Of a stretch of 64,000 bases of DNA, positions 1 to 7,748 are shown one piece after another (within the stretch, counting starts at the first letter, position 1; each line of letters starts with the position of its first letter). A program made the translations under genes and the position numbers. Below the pieces are notes generated by a model. The model made no database searches. It was not told the DNA's origin and saw only the letters and a list, made by a program, of their open reading frames with translations. Source of the DNA: Azoarcus sp031555955 (GTDB taxonomy: Bacteria > Pseudomonadota > Gammaproteobacteria > Burkholderiales > Rhodocyclaceae); contig JAVBTY010000009.1 of NCBI GenBank assembly GCA_031555955.1, positions 1 through 64,000 of the forward strand, given 5' to 3'.

Positions 1-320
1 ACGCCCTCGACCATCAGCAGCGGCCAGCCCTCGGCGCGTACCGCTTCGTGCAGCGGCTCGACCTGCGCGCGCAGGTCGTCGGGCATCGGGGGGCGGTTCG
101 CCTTGTAGTCGGGGTACCAGTCGTCGCGGAAGGTCTTGCCCCTGGCGTCGAACACGCAGGCGCGAAATTCCGCCTTGTAGTCGCTTTCGAGCCGACGTAG
201 CATCGACAGCACGCCTCGTATCGCCCCCGTGGGCTCGCCGCGCGACGTGCGCAGATCCGGCAGCGCGTGATAAGCGCGATAGAGATAGCTGGAGCCATCG
301 ACGAGCAGCAGGGTGGGCAT
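1..320 (-). CDS. polA: DNA polymerase I, N-terminal part (cut by window edge)
   Basis: Only the first 106 or so codons are inside the window; the gene runs off the left edge. The translation begins MPTLLLVDGSSYLYRAYHAL, which is the start of the 5'-3' exonuclease (FEN-like) domain of bacterial Pol I, and continues with the family's F-DARGKTFRDDWYPDYKANR stretch, where metal-binding acidic residues and helical-arch basic residues lie. PolA fills gaps in excision repair and removes RNA primers during lagging-strand synthesis. It is divergent from the LOG-family gene, with a 90-base spacer between them. The neighbourhood with DUF2782 and thrB is a familiar one for polA in beta- and gammaproteobacteria. 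The ATG at 318-320 is the family start. Confidence 0.95.
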   Translation of the reverse strand, partial: MPTLLLVDGSSYLYRAYHALPDLRTSRGEPTGAIRGVLSMLRRLESDYKAEFRACVFDARGKTFRDDWYPDYKANRPPMPDDLRAQVEPLHEAVRAEGWPLLMVEG

Positions 321-410
321 CGCGGAAATCCTTGCGGAAACGGACATGCCGCATTCATTTCCGGGCATGCCGCAGGCAGAAAATTTTCAAAAAACAGGCA
401 GAAAAACACC

Positions 411-1136
411 ATGAGCGTGACAGACAAACTTCCACGCAGCGCGGCGAACACCGCCGCGCCGCGCTTCAACGCGCGTGAATCCTGGCGGATCTTCGGAATT
501 ATGTCAGAGTTCGTCGAGGCGACCGAACGGCTCAACGCCATCCGCCCGGCGGTTTCCATCTTCGGCAGCGCCCGCACCGCGCCGGACCACCTGTATTACA
601 CACTGACCGAACAGATCGCCCGCCAGCTTTCGGACGCCGGTTTTTCGGTCATTTCCGGCGGCGGCCCCGGCATCATGGAAGCGGCGAACAAGGGCGCCTA
701 TTTCGGCAAAAGCCCATCCGTCGGCCTCAATATCCAGCTGCCGATGGAACAGGGCTCCAACCCGTACCAGGATATTTCGCAGACGTTCCAGCACTTTTTC
801 GCGCGCAAATACATGTTCGTGAAGTTCGCCGCCGCCTATGTGGTGATGCCCGGCGGCTTCGGCACGCTGGACGAACTGCTGGAGGCGCTGACGCTGGTGC
901 AGACGGGGAAGAGCCGCAAAATCCCCATCATCCTGGTGCATGAACCTTTCTGGAAAGGCCTGCTCGAATGGTTCCGCGACCGTCTGGTGGGCGAAGGCAT
1001 GATCAATGCCGCCGACATGGACCTGATCCAGATCATCGATAAACCGGAAGACGTCGTGGCGGCCATCTTCAAGCATTACGAGATGCGCGGCTTCCTGCCG
1101 CTGCCCGCGGAACACGAACTGATGCTGAACCTGTGA
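411..1136 (+). CDS. LOG family protein (TIGR00730-type, Rossmann fold)
   Basis: A 241-residue protein of the lysine decarboxylase-like/LOG family. Members hydrolyse nucleoside 5'-monophosphates to the free base and ribose 5-phosphate (cytokinin-activating in plants and some bacteria; the role in most bacteria is unclear). Visible signatures are the nucleotide-binding GGGPGIMEA segment near residue 83 and the catalytic PGGFGTLDE at residues 147-155. The N-terminal 40 residues before FVEATERL are an extension typical of the longer bacterial LOG proteins. ATG at 411 is chosen because the longer open frame (from 267) would overlap polA and carries no homologous sequence. It is a cytosolic enzyme, divergent from polA. 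Cytokinin production is not implied by sequence alone. Confidence 0.88.
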   Translation: MSVTDKLPRSAANTAAPRFNARESWRIFGIMSEFVEATERLNAIRPAVSIFGSARTAPDHLYYTLTEQIARQLSDAGFSVISGGGPGIMEAANKGAYFGKSPSVGLNIQLPMEQGSNPYQDISQTFQHFFARKYMFVKFAAAYVVMPGGFGTLDELLEALTLVQTGKSRKIPIILVHEPFWKGLLEWFRDRLVGEGMINAADMDLIQIIDKPEDVVAAIFKHYEMRGFLPLPAEHELMLNL

Positions 1137-1155
1137 TGGCAAGGCGCCAGCAGCG

Positions 1156-1185
1156 GCCCGGCCGCAGCCCGGCCGCAGCCCGGCG
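1156..1185. repeat. 11-bp tandem repeat, about 2.7 copies
   Basis: The unit GCCCGGCCGCA occurs at 1156-1166 and 1167-1177, followed by a partial copy at 1178-1185. It sits in the short gap between the LOG gene and the DUF2782 gene, just before a TAGAAT hexamer (1192-1197) that could be a -10 element; no convincing -35 is seen. It may be a slippage-prone promoter spacer or simply G+C-rich low complexity. Confidence 0.6.
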
Positions 1186-1218
1186 CTCTGCTAGAATCGG
1201 CCGGACAAGGAGAACATC

Positions 1219-1548
1219 ATGCGCAGACCCCTCGCCGCCGCGCTGTTTCTGGCCGCAGCCGCTTCCGCCTTCGCCCAGCAGCCGCCAAAGCTCGAACCGG
1301 TTCCCGAGCCGCCGCCCATGCCACCCATGCCCGCCGATGCGGAAGAGCAGCCCGCGGTCACCATTCTCAAGCGCGGCGAAGACAGCGTTACCGAGTACCG
1401 CATCCGCGGCAAGCTCTACATGATCAAGGTCACGCCGCTGCACGGCGTGCCCTATTACCTGATAGACAAGGTGGGCAACGGCCAGATGGTGCGCGATGAC
1501 ACCGCGCCGACGCTCTCCGTGCCGATGTGGGTGCTGCAGAGCTGGTAG
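1219..1548 (+). CDS. DUF2782 small exported protein
   Basis: A 109-residue protein with a clear signal peptide (MRRPLAAALFLAAAASAFAQ, cleavage after about residue 19) and a proline-rich linker (KLEPVPEPPPMPPMP). A conserved C-terminal domain contains TILKRGEDSVTEYRIRGKLY and MIKVTPLHGVPYYLID. This matches DUF2782, whose members are encoded next to polA and thrB in many beta- and gammaproteobacteria; their function is unknown. The predicted location is periplasmic. An ATG with an AAGGAG ribosome site lies just upstream (1206-1211). The end overlaps the next gene by 22 bases, suggesting translational coupling. Confidence 0.8.
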   Translation: MRRPLAAALFLAAAASAFAQQPPKLEPVPEPPPMPPMPADAEEQPAVTILKRGEDSVTEYRIRGKLYMIKVTPLHGVPYYLIDKVGNGQMVRDDTAPTLSVPMWVLQSW

Positions 1549-2084
1549 CGCGCTCCGGCCAGACCGCGCGCGCCATCACCAGTTTTCCCCCGGTTTTCCG
1601 CGCCGACGCCAGGGCGCTGGTTCTGGGAAGCATGCCGGGGGAAGCCTCGCTGGCGGCCGGCTGCTATTACGCCCATCCGCGTAACGCCTTCTGGCCGCTC
1701 ATGGGCGCGCTGTTCGGCACCGGGCCGGAACAGCCTTATGCGGAGCGGCTTGCGCGCCTGACCGAAGCGGGGGTTGCGTTGTGGGACGTCATCGCCCGCT
1801 GCGAGCGCAGCGGCAGCCTGGACAGCCGCATTGCCCCCGCCAGCATCGTCGCCAACGATTTCCCCGCGCTCTTCGCCGCCTGCCCCGGCCTGCGCCATAT
1901 TTTCTTCAACGGCGGCACGGCGGAAAGCGCCTTTCGCCGCCATGTCCGGCTGCCTGCCGGTATATCGCCGCCGCAGCTGCAACGCCTGCCTTCCACCAGT
2001 CCGGCCCACGCCGCGCTCAGCTTTGCGCAAAAACTCGACGCCTGGCGTGCGCTGCGCGATGCCGTAACCGGCGCAACGCCCTGA
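1527..2084 (+). CDS. DNA-deoxyinosine glycosylase (uracil-DNA glycosylase superfamily)
   Basis: A 185-residue protein of the Mug/UDG superfamily, close to the hypoxanthine (deoxyinosine) DNA glycosylase group. The motif LVLGSMPGEASLAAGCYYAH followed by PRNAFWPLMGALFG corresponds to the active-site loop and base-recognition (NAFW) segment. LRHIFFNGGTAE and the late LPSTSPAHA segment correspond to the nucleotide-flipping loop region. It excises deaminated bases (inosine, possibly uracil) from DNA. The ATG at 1527 lies inside the DUF2782 gene; starting further downstream would remove the conserved FPPVF segment. Encoding beside polA suits a base excision repair role. The exact lesion preference cannot be read from the sequence. 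Confidence 0.82.
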   Translation: MGAAELVARSGQTARAITSFPPVFRADARALVLGSMPGEASLAAGCYYAHPRNAFWPLMGALFGTGPEQPYAERLARLTEAGVALWDVIARCERSGSLDSRIAPASIVANDFPALFAACPGLRHIFFNGGTAESAFRRHVRLPAGISPPQLQRLPSTSPAHAALSFAQKLDAWRALRDAVTGATP

Positions 2085-2102
2085 TACCCGTCGTATAACG
2101 TC

Positions 2103-3101
2103 ATGTCAGTCTTCACGCCCGTTTCCGAAACCGTTCTCACCGGCTGGCTACGCAATTACGCCGTCGGCCGCGTGGTGGATATCCAGGGCATTCCGGCGGG
2201 GGTGCAGAACAGCAATTTCTTCGTCACCACCACTCTGGGCCGTTATGTACTGACGCTGTTCGAAAACATTCCACGCGCCGATCTGCCCTACTACCTGTAC
2301 CTGATGGCCCACCTCGCCCGCCACGGGCTGCCCGTGCCGGCGCCAGTCGCGAACCGCGACAACGAATACCTGAGCGAACTGCAAGGCAAACCGGCGGCGC
2401 TGGTAATGCGCCTGGCAGGCCGTTCGGAGATGAATCCCGGCCCCGCCCACTGCGAAAAAATCGGCGCAATGCTCGCGGGCCTGCATCTGGCCGGGCAATC
2501 CTACGGCCGCCGCCAGGCCAATCCGCGCGGACCGGCATGGCGCGCCACCACGGCGGAGCAGATCCGCGCCTTCCTCCCCGCTGGCGAACAGGCGCTGCTC
2601 GACGCCGAACTTGCCTTTCAGGCTTCTTTCAACACCGCCGCGCTGCCCACCGGCGCGATCCACGCTGATCTGTTCCGCGACAACGTACTGTGGGACGGAG
2701 CGCACATCGGCGGCGTGATCGACTTTTACTTTGCCGGTTACGACACGCTGCTGTTCGATGTGGCCGTTACCGTCAACGACTGGTGCGCCCGCGCGGACGG
2801 CGCGCTCGACCCCGCCCGCGGTGGCGCGCTGCTCGCCGCCTATCATGCGGAACGCGCGCTCACCGCCGCCGAGCGCGCCGCCTGGCCCGCGATGCTGCGC
2901 GCCGCCGCGCTGCGTTTCTGGCTCTCGCGCGCGGCCGATCTGCACCTGCCGCGCGCAGGCGAAATGGTGCAGGTGAAAGACCCCGGCGAATACCGTGACA
3001 TCCTGCGCCTGCGTATCGCGGAAAGCCCGCCGCTGCCGCCGGTTGAACCCGCCCCCGCCACCGGCTGGCATCGCAGCCCCCGCCCCCACGCACGTTCATG
3101 A
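2103..3101 (+). CDS. thrB: homoserine kinase, APH-fold type
   Basis: A 332-residue enzyme that phosphorylates L-homoserine in threonine biosynthesis. It belongs to the aminoglycoside phosphotransferase-like ThrB family of beta- and alphaproteobacteria and pseudomonads, not the GHMP-type ThrB of E. coli. The catalytic loop HADLFRDNVLW begins at residue 187, and the following metal-binding segment is GVIDFYFAGYD. The N-terminal lobe has QNSNFFVTT and YVLTLFE, typical of the family. The C-terminal 25 residues (PPLPPVEPAPATGWHRSP) are a proline-rich extension. Its stop overlaps the next ATG by four bases (ATGA), so the membrane gene is probably translated from the same message. Confidence 0.93.
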   Translation: MSVFTPVSETVLTGWLRNYAVGRVVDIQGIPAGVQNSNFFVTTTLGRYVLTLFENIPRADLPYYLYLMAHLARHGLPVPAPVANRDNEYLSELQGKPAALVMRLAGRSEMNPGPAHCEKIGAMLAGLHLAGQSYGRRQANPRGPAWRATTAEQIRAFLPAGEQALLDAELAFQASFNTAALPTGAIHADLFRDNVLWDGAHIGGVIDFYFAGYDTLLFDVAVTVNDWCARADGALDPARGGALLAAYHAERALTAAERAAWPAMLRAAALRFWLSRAADLHLPRAGEMVQVKDPGEYRDILRLRIAESPPLPPVEPAPATGWHRSPRPHARS

Positions 3102-3808
3102 CCGCCTCCGCGCACCTCCGCCGCCATCCCCGCCCGGCCACCGTCACCCCCGCCCGCGCCCTGGGCTGGTTCGCTGCCGGATGGAGGCTGTTCCTGAAAA
3201 ATCCGCTGGTGTGGCTGGCCCAGGCGCTGGTGCTGTTTCTCCTGCTCGCGCTTGCCAGCGTCCTCCCCCTCATCAACAAGCTCACCCCGCCGCTGGCCTT
3301 TCCCATGCTGGTCGCGGGCATGGTCGCCAGCGCCGCCCGGCTCGACCGCGGAGAGCAGATTTATGTCGGCCACCTGTTTGAAGGCGTGCGCCGCCATGCC
3401 GGCAACCTGCTGATGGTTGGCGGTTTTTACCTGCTTGGCGCACTACTCGGAAGCCTGATCGCCGATGCAGCGGGAGGCGGAGAGCGCGGCGCGCTAATAT
3501 TCGCCGCGTTCTGGAGCATGCTGGTCATGGCGCTATGGTTCACCCCCGCGCTGGTGATGCTGCAGGACGTGGCGCCGCTGGAAGCCATGCAGCTTTCAGT
3601 GCGCGCCTGTCTGGTCAATCTGCCCGCGCTCGCCGTATTCACCATCGCGCTATGCGTTCTCGTCTGGGCCGCCATGCTGCCCTACGGACTGGGCATGCTG
3701 GTGCTCGTTCCCGTACTCGCCGGCTCGCTGCTGGCATCATGGCGGGATGTTTTCCCCGCTCCGCCGGATTCGCCCGCACCGGCGGACCTAGCTTCAAAGG
3801 AGGGTTAA
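3098..3808 (+). CDS. BPSS1780-type multi-pass membrane protein (paralogue 1)
   Basis: A 236-residue integral membrane protein with about six hydrophobic helices. It opens with a soluble ARALGWFAAGWRLFLKNP motif, as in the BPSS1780/DUF2189-like family common in betaproteobacteria; the function is unknown. Its plan matches the protein at 5452-6222: an N-terminal W-LF-NP motif, a G-R-E/D-G cytosolic stretch (ARLDRGEQIYVGHLFEGVRRHAGNLL), a W(F)-P motif before the fifth helix, and a C-terminal SWRDVF versus NARDVLG. The two are therefore paralogues, now separated by 1.6 kb of unlike DNA. It is coupled to thrB by an ATGA overlap. An AAAGGAGG sequence just before its stop belongs to the coding sequence. 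Confidence 0.75.
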   Translation: MTASAHLRRHPRPATVTPARALGWFAAGWRLFLKNPLVWLAQALVLFLLLALASVLPLINKLTPPLAFPMLVAGMVASAARLDRGEQIYVGHLFEGVRRHAGNLLMVGGFYLLGALLGSLIADAAGGGERGALIFAAFWSMLVMALWFTPALVMLQDVAPLEAMQLSVRACLVNLPALAVFTIALCVLVWAAMLPYGLGMLVLVPVLAGSLLASWRDVFPAPPDSPAPADLASKEG

Positions 3809-3855
3809 AACGTTATGCCAATCGAGCGCCAGACTGCCGTAAAAATTGCAAACTC

Positions 3856-4923
3856 ATGACCCCGACCCTTACCATCGGAGCACTGGAGCTTATGGGATTT
3901 CATGAGCTAGTCGGCAGAGGTAGTCTGGTGGCCCGTTTCACGAGCGTAACGGTCTACGAGGCCCACGGAATCGCTCTTCAGAATAATTTTTTAGATGTAC
4001 GAGAAGGCTGTATTGCTGACACAAACTATCGAATAGCTCTCACCAAGAGCATCAACGCTGGTTGTCAGCGTCTGACCGGCGACGACTTTACGGAATCCGA
4101 AGCAAAGTGGCTCAAGGAGAAGGGGACTGAAGGGCCGTTCGTACTCATCACTGCAGGTCCTACCGGCTGCATCAGATGTGAAGCCGGGCGGATGAGGCGA
4201 ATGCCTGATAACAGCATCGATACCCATGGCTGTTTCCCGGGCCTTCGCGAGACGCTCAAATCGCTGGAAGATCTGCTTCTACCGCCTGTCGTCTCAACGG
4301 CCACAATCGCCCTCAACAAACTTGGTCGCCATGTCGCCCTACGTAAACTTGATTACGCATCAGCTGGTCGAACAGCCGACGGTACCGTGATTCGCGACAT
4401 CCGCCTGGACGTAATTGGCGTGATGACAACATTTCATTTGCTGGAAGCATCACAGGCCAGCGAAATCCTCGACGTCTTAATAGAACGCGCACCAAGGCTT
4501 AATCAGCGCGCGGCCCAGCACTTTGCACGGGGGACGGCCGAGAAGGACCAACTGAAAAGATTTCTCTGCTTTTTCCTGTCGCTCGAGGTTGAGACACACG
4601 CTGCATTTCGCCGCATTGATCACGCACAACAACTGAATACTCATATTTTTCGCGATGGAACATCGGCACCTCGACCAAGCATTGCCGATCTGATCTCTCT
4701 CAGCATTAACAATTGGAACAGCCTTTTTGATCGGTTTGTGTGGTGCGCAACCTGTGCATGGCCAAGTATCACCGATGAAGACATCAAACTCTTCAAGGAA
4801 CTGAAGAAAACCCGCGACGGGATTGCTCACGGTTATATTTCTGAGCCTCCTGCCAACTCCGCCCGCAAAGCCGAACTGCTCGCGCAAAAGATTCTCTGGA
4901 ACCAAGGTGCAAGCGACGCCTAA
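3856..4923 (+). CDS. unknown protein with C-terminal HEPN-type R-x4-H-x-Y motif
   Basis: I do not recognise a named family for this 355-residue soluble protein. Near the C-terminus it reads KELKKTRDGIAHGY: R320-x4-H325-x-Y327 is the catalytic signature of HEPN RNases and of HEPN toxins paired with MNT or other antitoxins. The upstream helices (SLSINNWNSLFDRFVWCA) resemble the helix bundle of such domains. The N-terminal half has a C-x2-C-like RCEAG and many conserved-looking aromatic residues but no known motif. Base and codon use is visibly more A+T-rich than in the neighbouring genes. The ATG at 3856 is preferred because the longer frame from 3535 overlaps the membrane gene. Seventeen bases separate it from the next small gene. 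An RNase-type toxin or defence role is inferred from the motif only. Confidence 0.6.
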   Translation: MTPTLTIGALELMGFHELVGRGSLVARFTSVTVYEAHGIALQNNFLDVREGCIADTNYRIALTKSINAGCQRLTGDDFTESEAKWLKEKGTEGPFVLITAGPTGCIRCEAGRMRRMPDNSIDTHGCFPGLRETLKSLEDLLLPPVVSTATIALNKLGRHVALRKLDYASAGRTADGTVIRDIRLDVIGVMTTFHLLEASQASEILDVLIERAPRLNQRAAQHFARGTAEKDQLKRFLCFFLSLEVETHAAFRRIDHAQQLNTHIFRDGTSAPRPSIADLISLSINNWNSLFDRFVWCATCAWPSITDEDIKLFKELKKTRDGIAHGYISEPPANSARKAELLAQKILWNQGASDA

Positions 4924-4940
4924 CTCGAACATCATGCGCC

Positions 4941-5378
4941 ATGAAAACTCCCTGCCACGAAGACTGGGGCGAAATCAATCACAACGATCTGGATGCCAAC
5001 TGGGCATTCAGGCAGTTCTTCGGAAAGTCTTTTGATCAGGCCGAAGAAATATTCCGCTCCAATACGCTGTATTATCAGGAAGATCTTCAGTCCATACCTG
5101 CGGCGGTCTTCAGTTTCTGTGCCCCGGCGCTGCTCAGCTACCTGCTATCTCCGGATGCCCGCGGCGATTCGGACGGAGCATCATCGTTCCTGCATCTTGT
5201 AATCGGGATGCTCAAGGCAAGGCGTAACGTGGTTTCTGCTGAAACCGGCCATATCCTTGTTTCCACTGCCGGACACATTGCCCTGAAACAGGATTTCTAT
5301 GAGGTCGACGTACATATTTATGGGAATTTCTCTGATCTTTATGCACAAATTCATGAGCTTGCAGAAAATGATGACTGA
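4941..5378 (+). CDS. small acidic protein of unknown function
   Basis: A 145-residue soluble protein with no signal peptide and many Asp/Glu residues (DWGEINHNDLDANWAF, DARGDSDGASSF, C-terminal ELAENDD). I do not recognise its family. It follows the HEPN-motif gene by 17 bases on the same strand and shares its lower G+C composition, so the two probably arrived together and may be co-transcribed. Size, acidity and position fit an antitoxin or immunity partner, but no motif supports this. No gene is seen in the following 73 bases before the next membrane protein. Confidence 0.6.
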   Translation: MKTPCHEDWGEINHNDLDANWAFRQFFGKSFDQAEEIFRSNTLYYQEDLQSIPAAVFSFCAPALLSYLLSPDARGDSDGASSFLHLVIGMLKARRNVVSAETGHILVSTAGHIALKQDFYEVDVHIYGNFSDLYAQIHELAENDD

Positions 5379-5451
5379 CAGCCCGTTCCAGCGGATAACC
5401 GGCCAGCAACACTGTCCGGCTACTGCTTGCCTTCACCGGTAGGCGACTCCC

Positions 5452-6222
5452 ATGCACGTTCGGCAATTACCCATGCGGCACGGCTGGTACTGGCTGCGCG
5501 ACGGCTTCCGGTTATGGCAGCGCAATCCGGCGCTGCTCATGTTCCTGGTGTTCGGCTATCTGCTGATACTGGTCGTCACCAGTTCCCTCCCGTATGTGGG
5601 GCAGGTGCTTGCCTCGCTGCTGATGCCCGCGCTTTCGCTGGGCGTGCTCAACGGCTGCCGCGCCATCGAAGAAGGGCGCAAGACGGGTCCCGACGTGCTT
5701 TTTTCCGGCTTCAGACACAACACGAAGAACCTGCTCATCATCGGCGCCTGTTATCTCACGGGCTGCCTGATCTCGCTGCTGGCCACGATTCCCATCGACG
5801 GCGGGGCGCTGGTCAAAATGTTTTCCGGCGGGCAGCCTGATCCGGCCATCATCAGCACTCCCGCATTCAACCTTGCCGCGCTGGTCACCGCGCTTTTGTC
5901 CACCCCGGTGATCATGGCTTACTGGTTCGCCCCGATGATCGCGGGCTGGTGGAACCAGCCCGCGCTGAAGGCGCAGTTTTTCAGTTTCCACGCCTGCCTG
6001 CGCAACTGGCGTCCCTTTCTTGCCTTTGGCGCATCGCTGCTGCTGTTCTGCCTCATCCTGCCCAGCCTGGCGCTGGGCGTGACCGGGCTGTTCTCCCCCG
6101 CGCTCGCCAGCCTGCTTTCCGCGCCGCTGGTGCTGTTTCTGGTACCGATCATTTTCGCCAGCCTTTACATCAACGCACGCGACGTGCTTGGCCTGCCCGG
6201 CGATGCCCCTCCCGCAGCCTGA
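5452..6222 (+). CDS. BPSS1780-type multi-pass membrane protein (paralogue 2)
   Basis: A 256-residue membrane protein with about six transmembrane segments, paralogous to the protein at 3098-3808. The start MHVRQLPMRHGWYWLRDGF is followed by RLWQRNPALL, then a cytosolic NGCRAIEEGRKTGPDVLFSGFRHNTKNLL segment, then YWFAPMIAGWW, and it ends with YINARDVLGLPGD. Function is unknown. It overlaps nadD by 20 bases, so it belongs to the nadD-rsfS-rlmH run. In the ancestral arrangement it was probably adjacent to paralogue 1 (see the island finding). A second possible in-frame start, MRHGWYW, lies seven codons later. Confidence 0.72.
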   Translation: MHVRQLPMRHGWYWLRDGFRLWQRNPALLMFLVFGYLLILVVTSSLPYVGQVLASLLMPALSLGVLNGCRAIEEGRKTGPDVLFSGFRHNTKNLLIIGACYLTGCLISLLATIPIDGGALVKMFSGGQPDPAIISTPAFNLAALVTALLSTPVIMAYWFAPMIAGWWNQPALKAQFFSFHACLRNWRPFLAFGASLLLFCLILPSLALGVTGLFSPALASLLSAPLVLFLVPIIFASLYINARDVLGLPGDAPPAA

Positions 6223-6865
6223 CGCGCGCGCGGCGGCCGGACCGCTCGGCATGCTCGGCGGCACCTTTGATCCGGTCCATTTCGGCCACCTGCGTCTGGC
6301 CGAAGAGGCGCGCGAAGCGCTGGGCCTCGAACGCGTGCGCCTGATCCCCGCCGGTGATCCGCCGCACCGCGCCCCGCCCCGCAGCAGCGCCGCCGACCGG
6401 CTGGCGATGGCGCGGCTGGCCGCCGCCGGCAACCCGGCGCTGGAAGTGGACGGCAGCGAAGCGCTGGCGCGGGAGAAAAGCTATACCGTCGCCACCCTCG
6501 AACGCCTGCGCGCGCAATACGGCGCGCAGCGCCCGCTGGTGCTGATTCTGGGCGCCGATGCGTTCGCGGGCCTGCCCGGCTGGCATCGCTGGCAGGATCT
6601 GCTCCCGCTCGCCCACATCGCCGTCGCCACCCGCCCCGGCTACAGCGCCGCGCTGCCGCCCGAACTCGCCGCTCTCTGGAGCGGGCGCGTGACACCGGCA
6701 GACCTGCATGCCGCGCCCGCCGGATGCATCGTCCCCTTCGACATGACGCCGCTGGCGATTTCGGCCTCGCTGGTGCGCGAACTGCTCCGCACCGGCGCGA
6801 GCGCCCGTTATTTGCTGCCCGATTCCGTTCTCGACTATATTGGGCGAAACCATCTTTACCTCTGA
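6203..6865 (+). CDS. nadD: nicotinate-nucleotide adenylyltransferase
   Basis: A 220-residue enzyme that adenylates nicotinate mononucleotide in NAD biosynthesis. The nucleotidyltransferase motif GGTFDPVHFGH is at residues 19-29. The late ISASLVRELL segment replaces the usual IS(S/A)T-x2-R motif and still supplies the arginine. An in-frame TTG exists at 6188, but the ATG at 6203 gives a family-like length. The gene begins inside the 3' end of the preceding membrane gene. The order nadD-rsfS-rlmH is widely conserved in proteobacteria. Confidence 0.94.
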   Translation: MPLPQPDARAAAGPLGMLGGTFDPVHFGHLRLAEEAREALGLERVRLIPAGDPPHRAPPRSSAADRLAMARLAAAGNPALEVDGSEALAREKSYTVATLERLRAQYGAQRPLVLILGADAFAGLPGWHRWQDLLPLAHIAVATRPGYSAALPPELAALWSGRVTPADLHAAPAGCIVPFDMTPLAISASLVRELLRTGASARYLLPDSVLDYIGRNHLYL

Positions 6866-6875
6866 ACACAGACAC

Positions 6876-7238
6876 ATGGACATCTCCGCACTGCAGCAGA
6901 CCGTCGTTTCCGCCCTCGAAGACATCAAGGCGCGCGACATCGAAGTCATCGACACCTCCCGCTTCACCGCCCTGTTCGACCGCATCGTCGTCGCCAGCGC
7001 CGATTCCGGCCGGCAGACGCGCGCGCTGGCGCGCAACGTCCAGGACAAGGTCAGGGAAGCGGGCGGCGACATCATCGGCGCGGAAGGCGAGGAAACCGGC
7101 GAGTGGGTGCTGGTCGATCTGGGCGGCATCGTCGTCCACATCATGCAGCCCGCCGTGCGCAGCTATTACAACCTTGAAGAACTGTGGGCCGCCGCGCCCG
7201 CCACCCGGCGCGTGTCCGGCGACACCGCCCGCGCCTAG
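6876..7238 (+). CDS. rsfS: ribosomal silencing factor RsfS
   Basis: A 120-residue RsfS/Iojap protein. It binds ribosomal protein uL14 and blocks subunit joining when nutrients are short. The segments ALEDIKARDIEVIDT, DRIVVASADSGRQTRALA, EGEETGEWVLVDLGGIVVHIM and the YYNLEELW end are typical. It starts 10 bases after nadD. The ATG at 6876 is chosen over an upstream non-ATG start that would overlap nadD. Confidence 0.94.
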   Translation: MDISALQQTVVSALEDIKARDIEVIDTSRFTALFDRIVVASADSGRQTRALARNVQDKVREAGGDIIGAEGEETGEWVLVDLGGIVVHIMQPAVRSYYNLEELWAAAPATRRVSGDTARA

Positions 7239-7267
7239 GCCGCACGCCACGCTCTGGCTGCACCCGC

Positions 7268-7738
7268 TTGAAACTGCTGCTCGTCGCCGTCGGCGCCCGT
7301 ATGCCGGACTGGGTGGATGCCGGTTTCGATGAATTCGCCCGCCGCATGCCGCGCGAACTGCCGCTGCGGCTGGTCGAGGTCAAGGCGGAACCGCGCGCCA
7401 CCGGCAAACCGGTCGAAGCGATGATGGCCGCCGAGGCCGCCCGCATCGAAAACGCACTGCCGCCACGTTGCCGCCGCGTGGTGCTGGATGAACACGGCGC
7501 GGCGCCGACCACCCGCGAACTGGCCCGGCATCTTGAAAACTGGCAGGCAGACGGGCGCGACGTGGCTTTTATCGCCGGCGGCCCCGACGGCCTCGACGCC
7601 CGGCTGAAAGCCAGCGCGGACGAAGCGATGCGCCTGTCCAGCCTCACCCTGCCGCACGCACTGGTGCGCCCGCTGCTGGCCGAAGCGCTTTACCGCGCCT
7701 GGACGCTGCTGCGCAACCACCCCTACCACCGGGAATAA
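7268..7738 (+). CDS. rlmH: 23S rRNA (pseudouridine-1915-N3) methyltransferase
   Basis: A 156-residue SPOUT methyltransferase that modifies pseudouridine 1915 in helix 69 of 23S rRNA. The start LKLLLVAVGARMPDWV matches the family N-terminus and uses a TTG codon at 7268; no ATG lies at this position, and an upstream start would add an unrelated arginine-rich leader. The SAM-binding trefoil-knot elements VAFIAGGPDGLD and SLTLPHALVRPLLAEALYRAW are intact, and it ends HPYHRE as the family does. The length equals E. coli RlmH within one residue. It belongs to the nadD-rsfS-rlmH run. Confidence 0.94.
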   Translation: MKLLLVAVGARMPDWVDAGFDEFARRMPRELPLRLVEVKAEPRATGKPVEAMMAAEAARIENALPPRCRRVVLDEHGAAPTTRELARHLENWQADGRDVAFIAGGPDGLDARLKASADEAMRLSSLTLPHALVRPLLAEALYRAWTLLRNHPYHRE

Positions 7739-7748
7739 CCGCACCGCC

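Noticed and set aside
504..1142. Long open frame antisense to the LOG gene
   Set aside because: It mirrors the conserved LOG coding sequence and has no recognisable domain; such antisense frames are common in G+C-rich DNA.
3535..3855. N-terminal extension of the HEPN-motif gene
   Set aside because: The extra 107 codons overlap the membrane protein gene in another frame and give arginine-rich nonsense; the ATG at 3856 fits the composition change.
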